From Christensenella sp. UBA7862 (GTDB lineage Bacteria > Bacillota > Clostridia > Christensenellales > UBA1242): 64,000 nt of DNA. Positions 1-8,436 of the stretch are shown in pieces. The number at the start of each line of letters is the position of its first letter. The first letter of the stretch is position 1. The translations under genes were made by a program, and so were the position numbers. The notes under the pieces are model-generated. The model did no database searches. It was not told where the DNA came from and saw only the letters and a list, made by a program, of their open reading frames with translations. Location: contig DLSM01000004.1 of the NCBI GenBank assembly GCA_002500135.1, positions 230-64,229 of the forward strand, read 5' to 3'.

Positions 1-162
1 AAAAGTGACGGTGTAAGAGGGTCTAGAATACCTTACAGACACGTTTGAGGAAGTTCTTTGTTGGGTTGCTCCGAAGATGATAATGGACAAAAGAGCCATG
101 ACAAGGGTGTAGTTCACACACAACATACCAGCTCTCATCTTGTCCCAAAATCTTCCTCTCAT
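1..162 (-). CDS. Partial surface-anchored protein, N-terminal 54 residues (paralogue of the gene at 22818-23693)
   Basis: The reading frame opens at an ATG at 160-162 and runs off the left window edge, so only the first 54 residues are visible. A weak ribosome binding site (AAGGGA) lies about 10 bases upstream. The product has a short basic start, one hydrophobic segment (about residues 14-33) and then SSNVSVRYSRPSYTVTF. It matches the protein at 22818-23693 almost position by position (SSNISVRYTRPTYTVTF), including a GAT-QQ motif after the membrane segment. By analogy it should continue into an InlB-type B repeat (YTVTFDPNGG) outside the window. Inference: a membrane-anchored extracellular protein. 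The start is fairly secure because homology begins soon after it; the full length and function are unknown. Confidence 0.72.
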   Translation of the reverse strand, partial: MRGRFWDKMRAGMLCVNYTLVMALLSIIIFGATQQRTSSNVSVRYSRPSYTVTF

Positions 163-203
163 TTTCACTCATTCCCTTTTATTTATTTTTAATCTTTATA
201 TTG

Positions 204-262
204 AAGGCTCCCCCATTGTCTGTGAGGCAGTGTGTTTGTTGTGTGTGCCTCCCCTTACAAGG
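204..262. repeat. Possible dispersed GC-rich intergenic element
   Basis: This GC-rich stretch lies in the gap between the truncated surface gene and yajC. It begins with GAAGGCTCCCC, followed by ATTGT, and contains complementary C- and G-runs (CCTCCCC, AAGGGG). The element at 22072-22135 opens with the same sequence. Only the first ~16 bases are closely shared, so it is a weak call. The rest of 163-350 holds nothing I can interpret. Confidence 0.3.
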
Positions 263-350
263 GGCGACCCACTGAAAGTATTTTACACAAAAAGTTTAGA
301 ATATATTTTCCCACTTGTCAAGTTTTTTGGACAAAAAATCTGTGAATAGA

Positions 351-380
351 AAAAATCTCAGCCGATTGGTTGAGATTTTT
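351..380 (-). terminator. Intrinsic terminator of the ruvC-yajC operon
   Basis: Inverted repeat AAAAATCTCA...TGAGATTTTT with a GC-containing top and a 4-base loop. It ends 14 bases beyond the yajC stop and reads into a T-run on the minus strand, as a rho-independent terminator should. Confidence 0.85.
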
Positions 381-394
381 GTGGTTATTCAGTC

Positions 395-1006
395 TTATTC
401 AGCCTTCTTTGTTGCTGGTTTCTTTGCGGCAGGTTTCTTAGTTGCTGTTTTTTTGGCTGTTGCTGGTTTCTTTGTTGCAGTTGATTTTTTTGCTGCTGGT
501 TTTTTTGCTGGATTTTCTGCAACTTCCACTGCAACTGGCTTTGCGTCTTCTTCTTTTGCTGGAAGTGTCACTGGCTTGTTTTCTTCTTTAACTTCGTCTT
601 TAACATCGCCCAAAACTTGGTCTTTCAAATTTTCGCTTGGGTCAATGACGTTGCCGTTTTCGTCAAGAATTAGGTCTTCTTTTTTGTCAATTCCCAAAAT
701 AACTGATGCGTTGACAGTTACATAACTTGCGTTTTTCTCGTCATCGTCTGCTCCAGTTTTAAGAACAACAACTCTGCCCATGTTTGTTTCTCTCATAGAA
801 ACGATTGTGCCATAAATTCCTGCGTTTGTCACAACTTTATCGCCTGCTTTCAGTTCGCTCATCATTTTGAGGGCTTGTTCTTGTTGTTTTTTTCTGTTGA
901 TTGTCCCGAAAATGAGATAAACAATCATCAAAAGCACCAAAACGCCCAACAAAATTGTCATGCCGATTCCGTTGCCGTTTGCTTCTGCGCCTAACATATA
1001 AAACAT
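395..1006 (-). CDS. yajC: YajC, preprotein translocase accessory subunit, with Lys/Ala/Pro-rich C-terminal tail
   Basis: YajC is the small single-pass membrane protein that associates with SecDF next to SecYEG. Residues 15-34 form the membrane helix, followed by the family signature (RKKQQEQ, then LKAGDKVVTNAGIYGTI at about 52-68). The canonical protein ends near residue 110. Here it continues to 203 residues: an acidic linker (about 110-165) and then a repetitive basic tail of KKPA, KKTAT and KKPAAKK units (about 166-203). The start is chosen because AAGGAG lies 8 bases upstream. It is the last gene of the ruvC-ruvA-ruvB-queA-tgt-yajC operon, the usual neighbourhood for this gene. The tail is not part of the family; similar tails are on Pgk and L24 in this window. 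Confidence 0.93.
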   Translation of the reverse strand: MFYMLGAEANGNGIGMTILLGVLVLLMIVYLIFGTINRKKQQEQALKMMSELKAGDKVVTNAGIYGTIVSMRETNMGRVVVLKTGADDDEKNASYVTVNASVILGIDKKEDLILDENGNVIDPSENLKDQVLGDVKDEVKEENKPVTLPAKEEDAKPVAVEVAENPAKKPAAKKSTATKKPATAKKTATKKPAAKKPATKKAE

Positions 1007-1138
1007 AATTTTTTCTCCTTATTTTATTTAATGAATCAATTATATTTGAAAATTCAATATAAATCAAATCATTTTGAGCATTTTTGTGCCAAATTTTGAA
1101 AATTTTGTCAAAAACAACACTTTTCCCATAAATTTTGC

Positions 1139-2266
1139 TCAATCTTTGTAGTTTTTATAAAATTCTTCTCTAAATTCCAAAAATCTGTCTTGCTTTATGG
1201 CTTCTCTTATTTGTTCCATAAGCCTAAGAAGGTATCTCAGGTTATGTTTGCTTAAAAGTCTTGCACCCAAAATTTCACCAGTGTTAAATAGGTGGCGAAG
1301 ATATGCTTTGGTGTAATTTCTGCAACATTCGCAGTCGCAGTTGTCGTCAAGTGGTGTAAAATCTTCTTTATATTGTGCATTTTTCACCACAACTTTGCCA
1401 TGAGAGGTGAAGGCAGTTCCATTTCTGGCAATTCTTGTTGCAAGCACGCAGTCAAACATATCTACCCCACGCAAAACGCCCTCGACCAAACAATCTGGAC
1501 TGCCAACGCCCATAAGATAGTGTGGGCTGTCCTTTGGCAATTTGTCTTTCAAATCGTCCAAAACGTCATACATAACTTCCTTTGGTTCGCCAACACTCAG
1601 CCCGCCTATTGCAATTCCGCAACGGACATATGGCATGGCAAGTTCCAAACTCTTCTGACGCAAGTCTTTATACACATTCCCTTGCACAATGGGAAAAAGC
1701 ATTTGTTTTGGGTTTTTCTGCACTTCGTAGCAACGTTTCAGCCATTCATATGTTCTTTGCATTGCCTTTTCTGCCATTTTGTGAGTGGTTGCCTTTTCGC
1801 CGTCACCAGCATCGGTGCAAACGTCAAGTTGCATGATAATATCCGACCCCAAATCGTTTTGAATTTTCATACATTTTTCTGGCGTCATAAAGTGTTTGTC
1901 GCCATTAAGATGAGAGCGGAATTCCACCCCGTCATCGCTAATTTTTCTAAATTTTGAAAGTGAGAACACTTGAAACCCGCCCGAGTCTGTAAGAATAGGC
2001 TTGTCCCAGTGCATAAACCTGTGAAGTCCGCCCGCTTTTGCAATAAGTTCATTTGTTGGACGAAGATACAAGTGATATGTGTTTGACAAAATTATTTGAG
2101 CGCCAATTTCGTTTAGGTCTTCTGGTGTCAAACTTTTGACTGTTGCTTGTGTGCCAACTGGCATATATATTGGGGTTTCAATGTTTCCATGTGGAGTTTT
2201 AAAAATTCCTGTTCTTGCCCCGCAGTTTTTGTCAATGTGTGTGGTTGTAAATTCAAATTCGCTCAT
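1139..2266 (-). CDS. tgt: Queuine/preQ1 tRNA-guanine transglycosylase
   Basis: Exchanges guanine-34 in the wobble position of GUN-anticodon tRNAs for preQ1, the third-to-last stage of queuosine formation in bacteria. The protein has 375 residues, the normal family length. Visible motifs are the active-site DSGGFQV (Asp at about 94), the GGLSVGEP loop, and the zinc site CDCECC followed by a downstream His near the C terminus. The start overlaps the stop of queA by 4 bases (ATGA), implying translational coupling with the next enzyme of the same pathway. Confidence 0.97.
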   Translation of the reverse strand: MSEFEFTTTHIDKNCGARTGIFKTPHGNIETPIYMPVGTQATVKSLTPEDLNEIGAQIILSNTYHLYLRPTNELIAKAGGLHRFMHWDKPILTDSGGFQVFSLSKFRKISDDGVEFRSHLNGDKHFMTPEKCMKIQNDLGSDIIMQLDVCTDAGDGEKATTHKMAEKAMQRTYEWLKRCYEVQKNPKQMLFPIVQGNVYKDLRQKSLELAMPYVRCGIAIGGLSVGEPKEVMYDVLDDLKDKLPKDSPHYLMGVGSPDCLVEGVLRGVDMFDCVLATRIARNGTAFTSHGKVVVKNAQYKEDFTPLDDNCDCECCRNYTKAYLRHLFNTGEILGARLLSKHNLRYLLRLMEQIREAIKQDRFLEFREEFYKNYKD

Positions 2267-3318
2267 TTATTCTCCTTTTTTGGCTTTTCTCTATAAAAAA
2301 ACGAACTGTCGCCAAATGAGAAAAATCTATATTTTTCTTCCACTGCCGTTTTGTAAACTTTCATTGTGTTTTCATAACCAGCAAATGCACTTACAAGCAT
2401 AATAAGGGTGCTTTCTGGAAGGTGAAAATTGGTTATTAGGCAGTCAACAATTTTAAAATCATATGGTGGGTAGCAAAACAATTTTGTATTGCTCTTTTGT
2501 GCCACAACTTCGCCTGTTTTGCCCGCACTTTCAAGTGTTCTGACACTGGTTGTGCCAACAGCGATAATTCTTCGTCCTTCTCTTTTTGCCTTATTAATTT
2601 TTTCCGCCACTTCTGGTTCAATTTCATAATATTCTTCGTGCATATCGTGGTTTAGAATATTATCTTCTTTAACTGGTCTAAAAGTCCCCAATCCAACATG
2701 CAAAAGAACATTTAAAATTTCAACACCTTTATTTTTTATTCTTTCCAAAAGTTCGGGTGTAAAATGCAGTCCAGCAGTTGGTGCTGCGGTTGAGCCATTA
2801 AACTTGCTATACACCGTTTGATAACGTTCACTATTTGCAAGTTTTTGCTTTATATATGGTGGAAGTGGAGTTGTGCCAACTCGTGACAAAATGTCTTCAA
2901 AGGTTCCCGAAAAAGAAAATCTAACTTCCTTTCCGCCAAAGTCATTATCCCCCAAAATCTCGCAACTAAGTTCATCAGAGAACACAACTTTTGTCCCCGC
3001 TTTCAGTCTTTTGCCGGGTTTTGCGAGTGTTTGCCAATCGGTCAAATTTTCTCGCTTTATAAGGAAAATTTCAACATTTGCACCTGTTTCTTTCTTGCCA
3101 ATAAGTCTACAAGGGATAACTCTTGTGTTGTTGCACACAAGTATGTCACCCTCGTGCAAAAAATCTATTATATCCCTAAAATGCTTGTGTTCAATTTGCC
3201 CATTGTCCATATTAAAGCACAAAAGCCTTGATGCATCTCTTGGCTCAATAGGTGTTTGTGCAATAAGTTCTTCGGGCAAGTCATAATAATATGTGCTTCG
3301 TTTTGTAAAATCTATCAT
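2263..3318 (-). CDS. queA: S-adenosylmethionine:tRNA ribosyltransferase-isomerase
   Basis: QueA transfers the ribosyl moiety of SAM to preQ1-modified tRNA, giving epoxyqueuosine; it acts directly after Tgt. The 351-residue protein begins with the typical DFTKRSTYYYDLPEELIAQTP and carries the family blocks NNTRVIPCRL, AAPTAGLHFTPELL, HVGLGTFRPV and TNFHLPEST. It overlaps ruvB by 4 bases upstream and tgt by 4 bases downstream. Length and motifs are normal. Confidence 0.97.
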   Translation of the reverse strand: MIDFTKRSTYYYDLPEELIAQTPIEPRDASRLLCFNMDNGQIEHKHFRDIIDFLHEGDILVCNNTRVIPCRLIGKKETGANVEIFLIKRENLTDWQTLAKPGKRLKAGTKVVFSDELSCEILGDNDFGGKEVRFSFSGTFEDILSRVGTTPLPPYIKQKLANSERYQTVYSKFNGSTAAPTAGLHFTPELLERIKNKGVEILNVLLHVGLGTFRPVKEDNILNHDMHEEYYEIEPEVAEKINKAKREGRRIIAVGTTSVRTLESAGKTGEVVAQKSNTKLFCYPPYDFKIVDCLITNFHLPESTLIMLVSAFAGYENTMKVYKTAVEEKYRFFSFGDSSFFYREKPKKENK

Positions 3319-4328
3319 TTCTTTCCGTCCTTTGGGAACAAATCTTTCAGTCCCAAATGTTCATACGCTCCTTCAAGTGCAATTCTGCCACGTGGAGTTC
3401 TGGCAATGAAGCCAAGTCTTATAAGATAAGGTTCATACACGTCTTCAACAGTTGCCACTTCTTCGCCAATGGCAGTTGCAAGTGTTTCAACACCAACTGG
3501 CCCGCCACCAAATGTGGTGATAAGTCTTTCAAGAAGTCTTCTATCCACAAAGTCAAGCCCCTTCTCGTCAACGTCCATAAGTTTAAGTGCTTCACGAGCA
3601 ATATCAAGTGTAACTTCGCCACCCGACTTCACTTGGGCATAGTCCCTAACTCTTTTTAATAGTCTATTTGCAATTCTTGGTGTGCCACGACTGCGTTTTG
3701 CAACTTCCAAAATTGCTTCTGGTGTTATGTTGACATTCAAAATCTTTGAACTTCGCTCAACAATCCTTGACAAGTCTTTTTCGTCATAAAGTTCAAGCCT
3801 TTGAATAATTCCAAACCTATCCCTAAGTGGTGAAGAAATATTCCCCGCTTTTGTTGTTGCCCCAACAAGTGTAAATGGTTGGAGTTTAAGTCGCATATTT
3901 CTTGCACTAGGACCCTTGCCCACAATGAAGTCAAGCGAAAAGTCTTCCATTGCAGGGTACAAAATTTCTTCCACCGAATGGTTAAGTCTGTGAATTTCGT
4001 CAATGAACAAGACATCATTTTTTTGCAAATTGGTCAAAATTGCTGCAAGGTCCGCTGCATGTTCAATGGCAGGTCCACTTGTAACTTTAAGTTGTGTCCC
4101 AAGTTCCGTTGCAATAATGTGAGAAAGTGTTGTTTTTCCCAGTCCCGGTGGTCCATAAAGCAAAACATGGTCAAGCGGCTCTTTTCTGGTTTTTGCCGCC
4201 TCTATAAATATGGAAAGACTTTCTTTCACCTTTTCTTGGCCAACATAATCGTCAAGAGCGGTGGGTCTTAGTGAATTTTCAATTTCCACATCGCTCGAAA
4301 TTTTTGTGCTTTTGATAAAATCGTTCAT
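3315..4328 (-). CDS. ruvB: Holliday junction branch-migration helicase RuvB
   Basis: AAA+ motor that drives branch migration of Holliday junctions on the RuvA platform. The 337-residue protein shows Walker A GPPGLGKTT (about residues 60-68), Walker B DEIHR (about 111-115), the arginine-finger region SSPLRDRFG (about 165-173) and a C-terminal winged helix (RTPRGRIALEGAYEHLG). It lies between ruvA (15 bases upstream) and queA (4-base overlap). Confidence 0.98.
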   Translation of the reverse strand: MNDFIKSTKISSDVEIENSLRPTALDDYVGQEKVKESLSIFIEAAKTRKEPLDHVLLYGPPGLGKTTLSHIIATELGTQLKVTSGPAIEHAADLAAILTNLQKNDVLFIDEIHRLNHSVEEILYPAMEDFSLDFIVGKGPSARNMRLKLQPFTLVGATTKAGNISSPLRDRFGIIQRLELYDEKDLSRIVERSSKILNVNITPEAILEVAKRSRGTPRIANRLLKRVRDYAQVKSGGEVTLDIAREALKLMDVDEKGLDFVDRRLLERLITTFGGGPVGVETLATAIGEEVATVEDVYEPYLIRLGFIARTPRGRIALEGAYEHLGLKDLFPKDGKK

Positions 4329-4343
4329 AATCTACCCTTCAAA

Positions 4344-4928
4344 TTATCTTCTCATCTGTGCAAAAGATTTTGAAATAATGTCTTCCGCACTATCCCCCGC
4401 AACGTAAACGCTATTTGCAAGTTTCACTGCTTCCACTCTTGCAATTCCAAGGCTGCAAAGCACTTCCACAGCATCTTCCACTTCTTGTGAAAGGCTGTCT
4501 GCGGCTGTCTGTGGCAATTCACCCATAATGCTCACCTTGTCCTTAAGGTCTACAATAATTCTTTCTGCCGTCTTTTTGCCAACGCCCTTAACACTTGATA
4601 GTGACTTCGCGTCCCCAGTTGCAATAACTGTGCAAAGGTCACTGTATGAAATACTTGACAACATTCCCATTGCGCCCTTTGGTCCCACGCCGCTTACTGT
4701 TATAAGTTTCATAAAAACATCTTTTTCTTCCTTAGAAAAAAAACCAAAAAGACTTACTCCGTCTTCTCTAACTTGAAAATATGTCCAAACTTTAACTTCG
4801 CCGTCTTGAGCAAGCAAAGTTTTTTGAGCCAAGGCGGAAACAAAAATTTCATAGCCAATGCCATTGTTGTCAAGGGTAATACACCCGTCTGTGCTATCTG
4901 TAATTCTGCCCGTTAGATAACTAAACAT
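4344..4928 (-). CDS. ruvA: Holliday junction DNA-binding subunit RuvA
   Basis: RuvA tetramers bind the four-way junction and load RuvB. I use the ATG giving MFSYLTGRITD because GGAG lies 6 bases before it and homology starts there; an in-frame ATG 30 bases upstream has no such support. The 194-residue protein has the N-terminal OB fold, two helix-hairpin-helix motifs (VSGVGPKGAMGMLS and VKGVGKKTAERIIVDLKDK) and a short C-terminal RuvB-interacting domain after an acidic linker. It begins 13 bases after the ruvC stop. Confidence 0.97.
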   Translation of the reverse strand: MFSYLTGRITDSTDGCITLDNNGIGYEIFVSALAQKTLLAQDGEVKVWTYFQVREDGVSLFGFFSKEEKDVFMKLITVSGVGPKGAMGMLSSISYSDLCTVIATGDAKSLSSVKGVGKKTAERIIVDLKDKVSIMGELPQTAADSLSQEVEDAVEVLCSLGIARVEAVKLANSVYVAGDSAEDIISKSFAQMRR

Positions 4929-4941
4929 CTTTTTCTCCGTT

Positions 4942-5436
4942 TTATATTGAATTGTCACTTAATTGGTCGTTAAATTGTAAATGCGTAAGAGCCACTGCCA
5001 CAGCGTCTGCCGCATCGTCTGGTTTTGGCACTTTTTCAAGCCCCAAAATATTTTTGACCATAAACTGAATTTGCTTTTTCTCCGCACGCCCGTTGCCGGT
5101 TAGTGCTTGTTTAATTTGCAAAGGCGTGTATTCATACATCGGCAAATTTCTCTCTATGCCGCACAAAATTATAATTCCCCTTGCTTCTGCCACTGGAATG
5201 ATAGTTGTTTGGTTGCGAAAGAAAAACAATTCTTCTATTGCCATGCAGTCTGGATGATATTTGTCAATAAGTGCCAAAATTCCTTCGTGAATTGTAAGCA
5301 ATCTTTGTGAAATGCTTTGTTCTTTTGGTGTGGAAATTACGCCATAATCAACGGCTTCTTGCCTTCCACAATCTTCATCAACAACCCCAAAGCCTAAAAG
5401 AGCAAACCCAGGGTCAATTCCTAAAATCCTTCTCAT
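4942..5436 (-). CDS. ruvC: Holliday junction resolvase RuvC
   Basis: Metal-dependent endonuclease that cuts Holliday junctions symmetrically. The 164-residue protein starts RRILGIDPGFALLGFGVV (catalytic Asp7), and has EELFFFRNQTT (catalytic Glu at about 68) and the C-terminal DDAADAVAVALTH acidic pair. It is the first gene of the operon; AGGA lies 6 bases before the ATG. The upstream 131-base gap contains a TATAAT at 5518-5523 on the minus strand that could be the operon's -10, but no good -35 accompanies it. Confidence 0.97.
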   Translation of the reverse strand: MRRILGIDPGFALLGFGVVDEDCGRQEAVDYGVISTPKEQSISQRLLTIHEGILALIDKYHPDCMAIEELFFFRNQTTIIPVAEARGIIILCGIERNLPMYEYTPLQIKQALTGNGRAEKKQIQFMVKNILGLEKVPKPDDAADAVAVALTHLQFNDQLSDNSI

Positions 5437-5567
5437 TTTTTATCCTAACTTAAGTAAATTATTTTCTATCTTTTTGCTATTTTTTGATATATCTCTAAAA
5501 TAATCACCATATTGTGAATTATACAAAAATCAACTTATTTTACACAGAAAAGAAATCTTTTCCCACA

Positions 5568-6266
5568 TCAGTTTTTGTCGTTTAGGACATCTTCGTTGTG
5601 TGAAATAATTTTGTCAATAGCCGATTGCGATTGCACTTTTCTTGGTTCTGGAGCAAACATCAATGGGCCTTCTGCGTCATGCAAGTCATAGTCCAAAAAG
5701 GTTTCAAGCCCCACTTCTCTAAGTTTTGCAAGTCTGTTTTGATTAAGTGGCACAACTTGCAAGAAGTGAGTGTATGTTATCCCAATTTTTTCTTCAAAAT
5801 ATTCAAGTGGAAACATCTCTGGAAAAGATATAAGTCCACTTATGCAGTCCGTGCCGTCAAAGCATGGTTTGCCGTCCTTTGAGAAGGTGTAAATTTGCCC
5901 AATCTGCACACCGACATTGTCTGCAATGCACGCTTGTGCCATATGCGCCATAAAGTTTATGACCCAGCCATATTCAGGTTTTTCAAAAGACATTTTGTAT
6001 GTTGCAGGAAGCACCATAACAAGTTCTGCCCTTGCCACGTCTGGCGAAAATCTATATTCGCTAAGCCCCACAGTGGACACAACAAAGCCATCGAACTCAA
6101 CAGTTGGCTCAAAAACAGCAATATCCACTGGGAAAAGATTGTTGTAATTGGCACTTGTTTTGAAAATATGCACTTGATCATCTCTTGCCCCGACATATTC
6201 CTTTGTGTGAGCGACAACATAAGAACGTCTTTCATTTTCCATTTCAATTTCTTCTTTACTAGGCAT
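5568..6266 (-). CDS. Suppressor-of-fused (SUFU) domain protein
   Basis: The 232-residue product resembles bacterial SUFU-domain proteins: VHIFKTSANYNNLFPVDIAVF near the start, GLSEYRFSPDVARAELVMVLP in the middle, and LQVVPLNQNRLAKLREVG near the end match the order of that fold. The start is set at the ATG preceded by GGGGG 6 bases upstream; the longer frame (12 more residues) lacks a binding site. It has its own promoter (6323-6351) and appears monocistronic. In bacteria such domains have been proposed as immunity proteins of polymorphic toxin systems, but no toxin gene is nearby, so the role here is open. Confidence 0.78.
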   Translation of the reverse strand: MPSKEEIEMENERRSYVVAHTKEYVGARDDQVHIFKTSANYNNLFPVDIAVFEPTVEFDGFVVSTVGLSEYRFSPDVARAELVMVLPATYKMSFEKPEYGWVINFMAHMAQACIADNVGVQIGQIYTFSKDGKPCFDGTDCISGLISFPEMFPLEYFEEKIGITYTHFLQVVPLNQNRLAKLREVGLETFLDYDLHDAEGPLMFAPEPRKVQSQSAIDKIISHNEDVLNDKN

Positions 6267-6322
6267 AATATCCCCCAAACTTAAAATTATTTTTGCCAAC
6301 AACTTTTGTTACATACAAGTTA

Positions 6323-6351
6323 ATAATAAATAAATAAATAATATTTGTCAA
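6323..6351 (-). promoter_or_regulatory. SigA-type promoter of the SUFU-domain gene
   Basis: On the minus strand TTGACA (6346-6351), a 17-base spacer and TATTAT (6323-6328), about 55 bases before the start codon. Confidence 0.75.
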
Positions 6352-6381
6352 ACAAATAAGCCTTATTTTGCAAAATTGACA

Positions 6382-6411
6382 AAAAAGTGGACACTCATTT
6401 GCCCACTTAGT
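6382..6411 (-). terminator. Terminator after the gene at 6414-7328
   Basis: Minus-strand hairpin AAGTGG...CCACTT followed by a T-run, just after the stop codon of the upstream gene. Confidence 0.7.
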
Positions 6412-6413
6412 TT

Positions 6414-7328
6414 TTAATCATAATTTTTCTTATCCAAAACTCCCATAACAAGAATTCGTCTAAGTTTTGGTGGAAGCCCCGCCATGTCAACGTCTTGCCC
6501 GTCAAGTTTCAGGCTGTCCTTTTGGCGTTTGTAATTTTCAAATTCTTGTTTTCTTTTTGCAATTATTGCATCCATTTCTGGCGTTTTTTGCGTCATTGAG
6601 CCGCCAAAATTTTTCCCCGCTGCGTTCATGTTTGCTCTATCAAAATTTGCCATTCTATTTGGACTTGTTCCAGTTGAAATCCCTTGCACATTTCGAGGCA
6701 TATTCCCGCCACTCGGAAATCCATTTGGACTTGTTTTAAGAGAATTTGCCGCCCTTTGCACATTTGCAAAATCCATCATTTGTGACCCCGGCACTGCTCG
6801 CCCGCCAAAATTTGGTCTTCTGCCTGCATTTTGTGGAGGAGTTAAGAAGTCAAGTGCTATTTTGTCTTGACCTTTAGGCAAATTGTTAGGTGCATTTTGT
6901 GCAAATCTTGTGCCAAAAGGTGTTGACTTTTGGTTTAATTTTCTTCTTTCATAATCTTGCTGTGCCATTGGGAAAATTGGTCTTGTTGCAAATGGGTCTT
7001 GGTCACCAAATGCCTCTTTCATGGTCATAGGTTTTCTATCCGTCAAAGATTCTTCTTTCTTTTCAGATTGTTTTGGAGCCTCTTCTCTTTTTGGAGCGTT
7101 AAGTTGTGGAGGCAAAACAACAGGTCTTATTTGAAATTCGCTTTTCCCCAGTCTGTCACTTTTTTGAGTTTCGGCTTCTTGTTTACTTTTCTTTTTCAAA
7201 CGTCTTTTCTTCATAAGTTTTACAAATGGTTTCGCAATCCATGCCCCAATTTTTTTGAACCACTTAAATTTTAAAATAAAAAGCGAAAGAAAGAATGTTA
7301 CACACAAAACATAAAACAAAACTTCCAT
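6414..7328 (-). CDS. Membrane-anchored protein of unknown function
   Basis: I do not recognise a family. The 304-residue protein has one N-terminal membrane helix (about residues 2-20), a strongly basic juxtamembrane region (FKWFKKIG, then KKRRLKKKSK), a long low-complexity Asn/Pro/Gly/Arg/Met-rich middle (about 60-255) and a short conserved-looking C terminus (AGLPPKLRRILVMGVLDKKNYD). The basic side of the helix implies a cytoplasmic body. AAGGAGAG precedes the ATG. It follows floA by 58 bases with no terminator between, so it is probably co-transcribed with floA and may work with flotillin microdomains; that link is inference. Confidence 0.7.
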   Translation of the reverse strand: MEVLFYVLCVTFFLSLFILKFKWFKKIGAWIAKPFVKLMKKRRLKKKSKQEAETQKSDRLGKSEFQIRPVVLPPQLNAPKREEAPKQSEKKEESLTDRKPMTMKEAFGDQDPFATRPIFPMAQQDYERRKLNQKSTPFGTRFAQNAPNNLPKGQDKIALDFLTPPQNAGRRPNFGGRAVPGSQMMDFANVQRAANSLKTSPNGFPSGGNMPRNVQGISTGTSPNRMANFDRANMNAAGKNFGGSMTQKTPEMDAIIAKRKQEFENYKRQKDSLKLDGQDVDMAGLPPKLRRILVMGVLDKKNYD

Positions 7329-7386
7329 TTTTCTCTCCTTTTATTTAAGTTTAAGTGAAGACTCCACATCATTTTATAAATTAAAT

Positions 7387-8430
7387 CTAATCTGTAAAGT
7401 CAAAGAAGTCGTCATCGTCATCATCGTCTTTTTCTTTTGGCTTTACATAGTCTTTTGTAATTGTATTTCGCATATTTGTGTCGGCAATCATGTTTTGCAA
7501 TTTGTAATAGTCCATAACACCAATCTTTCCCTCTTCAAACGCCTTGATAAGTGCCTTTGGAATTTCCGCTTCTGCTTGAATTTTCTCTGCGTTAAGTTCT
7601 TCTGCTCTTGCCTTCATTTCTTCAGTTCTTGCAACAGCACGCAGTCTTTCCTCTTCCGCTTTTGAAAGAGCCAAAGCACGCTCACGCTTATCTTGCTCCA
7701 GTTGTTTTTCCGCCAACAAATCTCGTCCCAAGTCAACAGATTTTGTGTCAACGGAAATCACGTCAAACGCACAATTTTTTGGAAAGCCTTTTGCCATGAT
7801 TGACTTTGAAATAAGGTCTGGGTTTTGAAGCAATTCAAGGTGACTCTTTACCCCGCCAAGAACGCTCAAAACACCCTCTGTCACTCGAGATAAGATAACA
7901 TCTTCGCCCGCTCCACCAATGGTGTTTGAAAGATTGCCCCTTAGACTAACACACATAATAACTTTAAGTTCCCTTCCGTCACAAGTTATGGCTTTTATTT
8001 CGTCTGTTTTAATAACTTTTGGTTTTATTGCATCGTTCACAACTTTGCTAACACTTAGTCCTGCAAGGTCAATGGCTTTTGCCGTGTCAAGTGACAACAC
8101 AACATCGCTTGAATTTGCAAGTATCATTCCGTCAACAAGTCCCACAACGTTGCCGCCCGCAAGCATATGCCCTTCCAGTTCGTCAAAACTTGTTGGCAAG
8201 TTTGATTTTTTGGCTTTAACAAAGCAAGTTGCAAGCGTTTTATAGTCAAGTTTTCGCCATTTAAGTGAAGATAATTTCCTTGCAGAAATATGCGCCCCCG
8301 CCCACAAAGCACTCCACCAAGTTTTAAAAGGCACTGCAATGCAAAAAGCGATAATGCAAAGCACTAAGACTCCCGCAAGCACACTTAACGTTATTATTGA
8401 AGAAGTTGAAATACACAATATATTTTTCAT
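7387..8430 (-). CDS. floA: Flotillin-like protein FloA
   Basis: SPFH-family protein that scaffolds membrane microdomains. The 347-residue protein has an N-terminal hairpin membrane segment (about residues 12-34), LWAGAHISARKLSSLKWRK, the SPFH domain with LEGHMLAGGNV, AIDLAGLSV and IGGAGEDVILSRVTEG, a coiled-coil Ala/Glu/Arg region (about 240-290), and IGVMDYYKLQNMIADTNMR, all typical of B. subtilis FloA (about 330 residues). The C terminus is an acidic DDDDDD stretch. The ATG has no Shine-Dalgarno site; an extended -10 lies 6 bases before it, so the mRNA may be leaderless. A possible alternative is an internal GTG (V23) preceded by GGGAG, which would cut into the membrane anchor. Confidence 0.93.
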   Translation of the reverse strand: MKNILCISTSSIITLSVLAGVLVLCIIAFCIAVPFKTWWSALWAGAHISARKLSSLKWRKLDYKTLATCFVKAKKSNLPTSFDELEGHMLAGGNVVGLVDGMILANSSDVVLSLDTAKAIDLAGLSVSKVVNDAIKPKVIKTDEIKAITCDGRELKVIMCVSLRGNLSNTIGGAGEDVILSRVTEGVLSVLGGVKSHLELLQNPDLISKSIMAKGFPKNCAFDVISVDTKSVDLGRDLLAEKQLEQDKRERALALSKAEEERLRAVARTEEMKARAEELNAEKIQAEAEIPKALIKAFEEGKIGVMDYYKLQNMIADTNMRNTITKDYVKPKEKDDDDDDDFFDFTD

Positions 8431-8436
8431 GGTTTT

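Noticed and set aside
140..349. Possible 69-residue plus-strand gene near the left edge
   Set aside because: It overlaps the start of the real minus-strand surface gene and the GC-rich intergenic element, and has no binding site.
837..1142. 101-residue minus-strand frame overlapping yajC
   Set aside because: Overlaps the yajC start and the tgt end in another frame; composition is that of A/T-rich noise and yajC is clearly the real gene.
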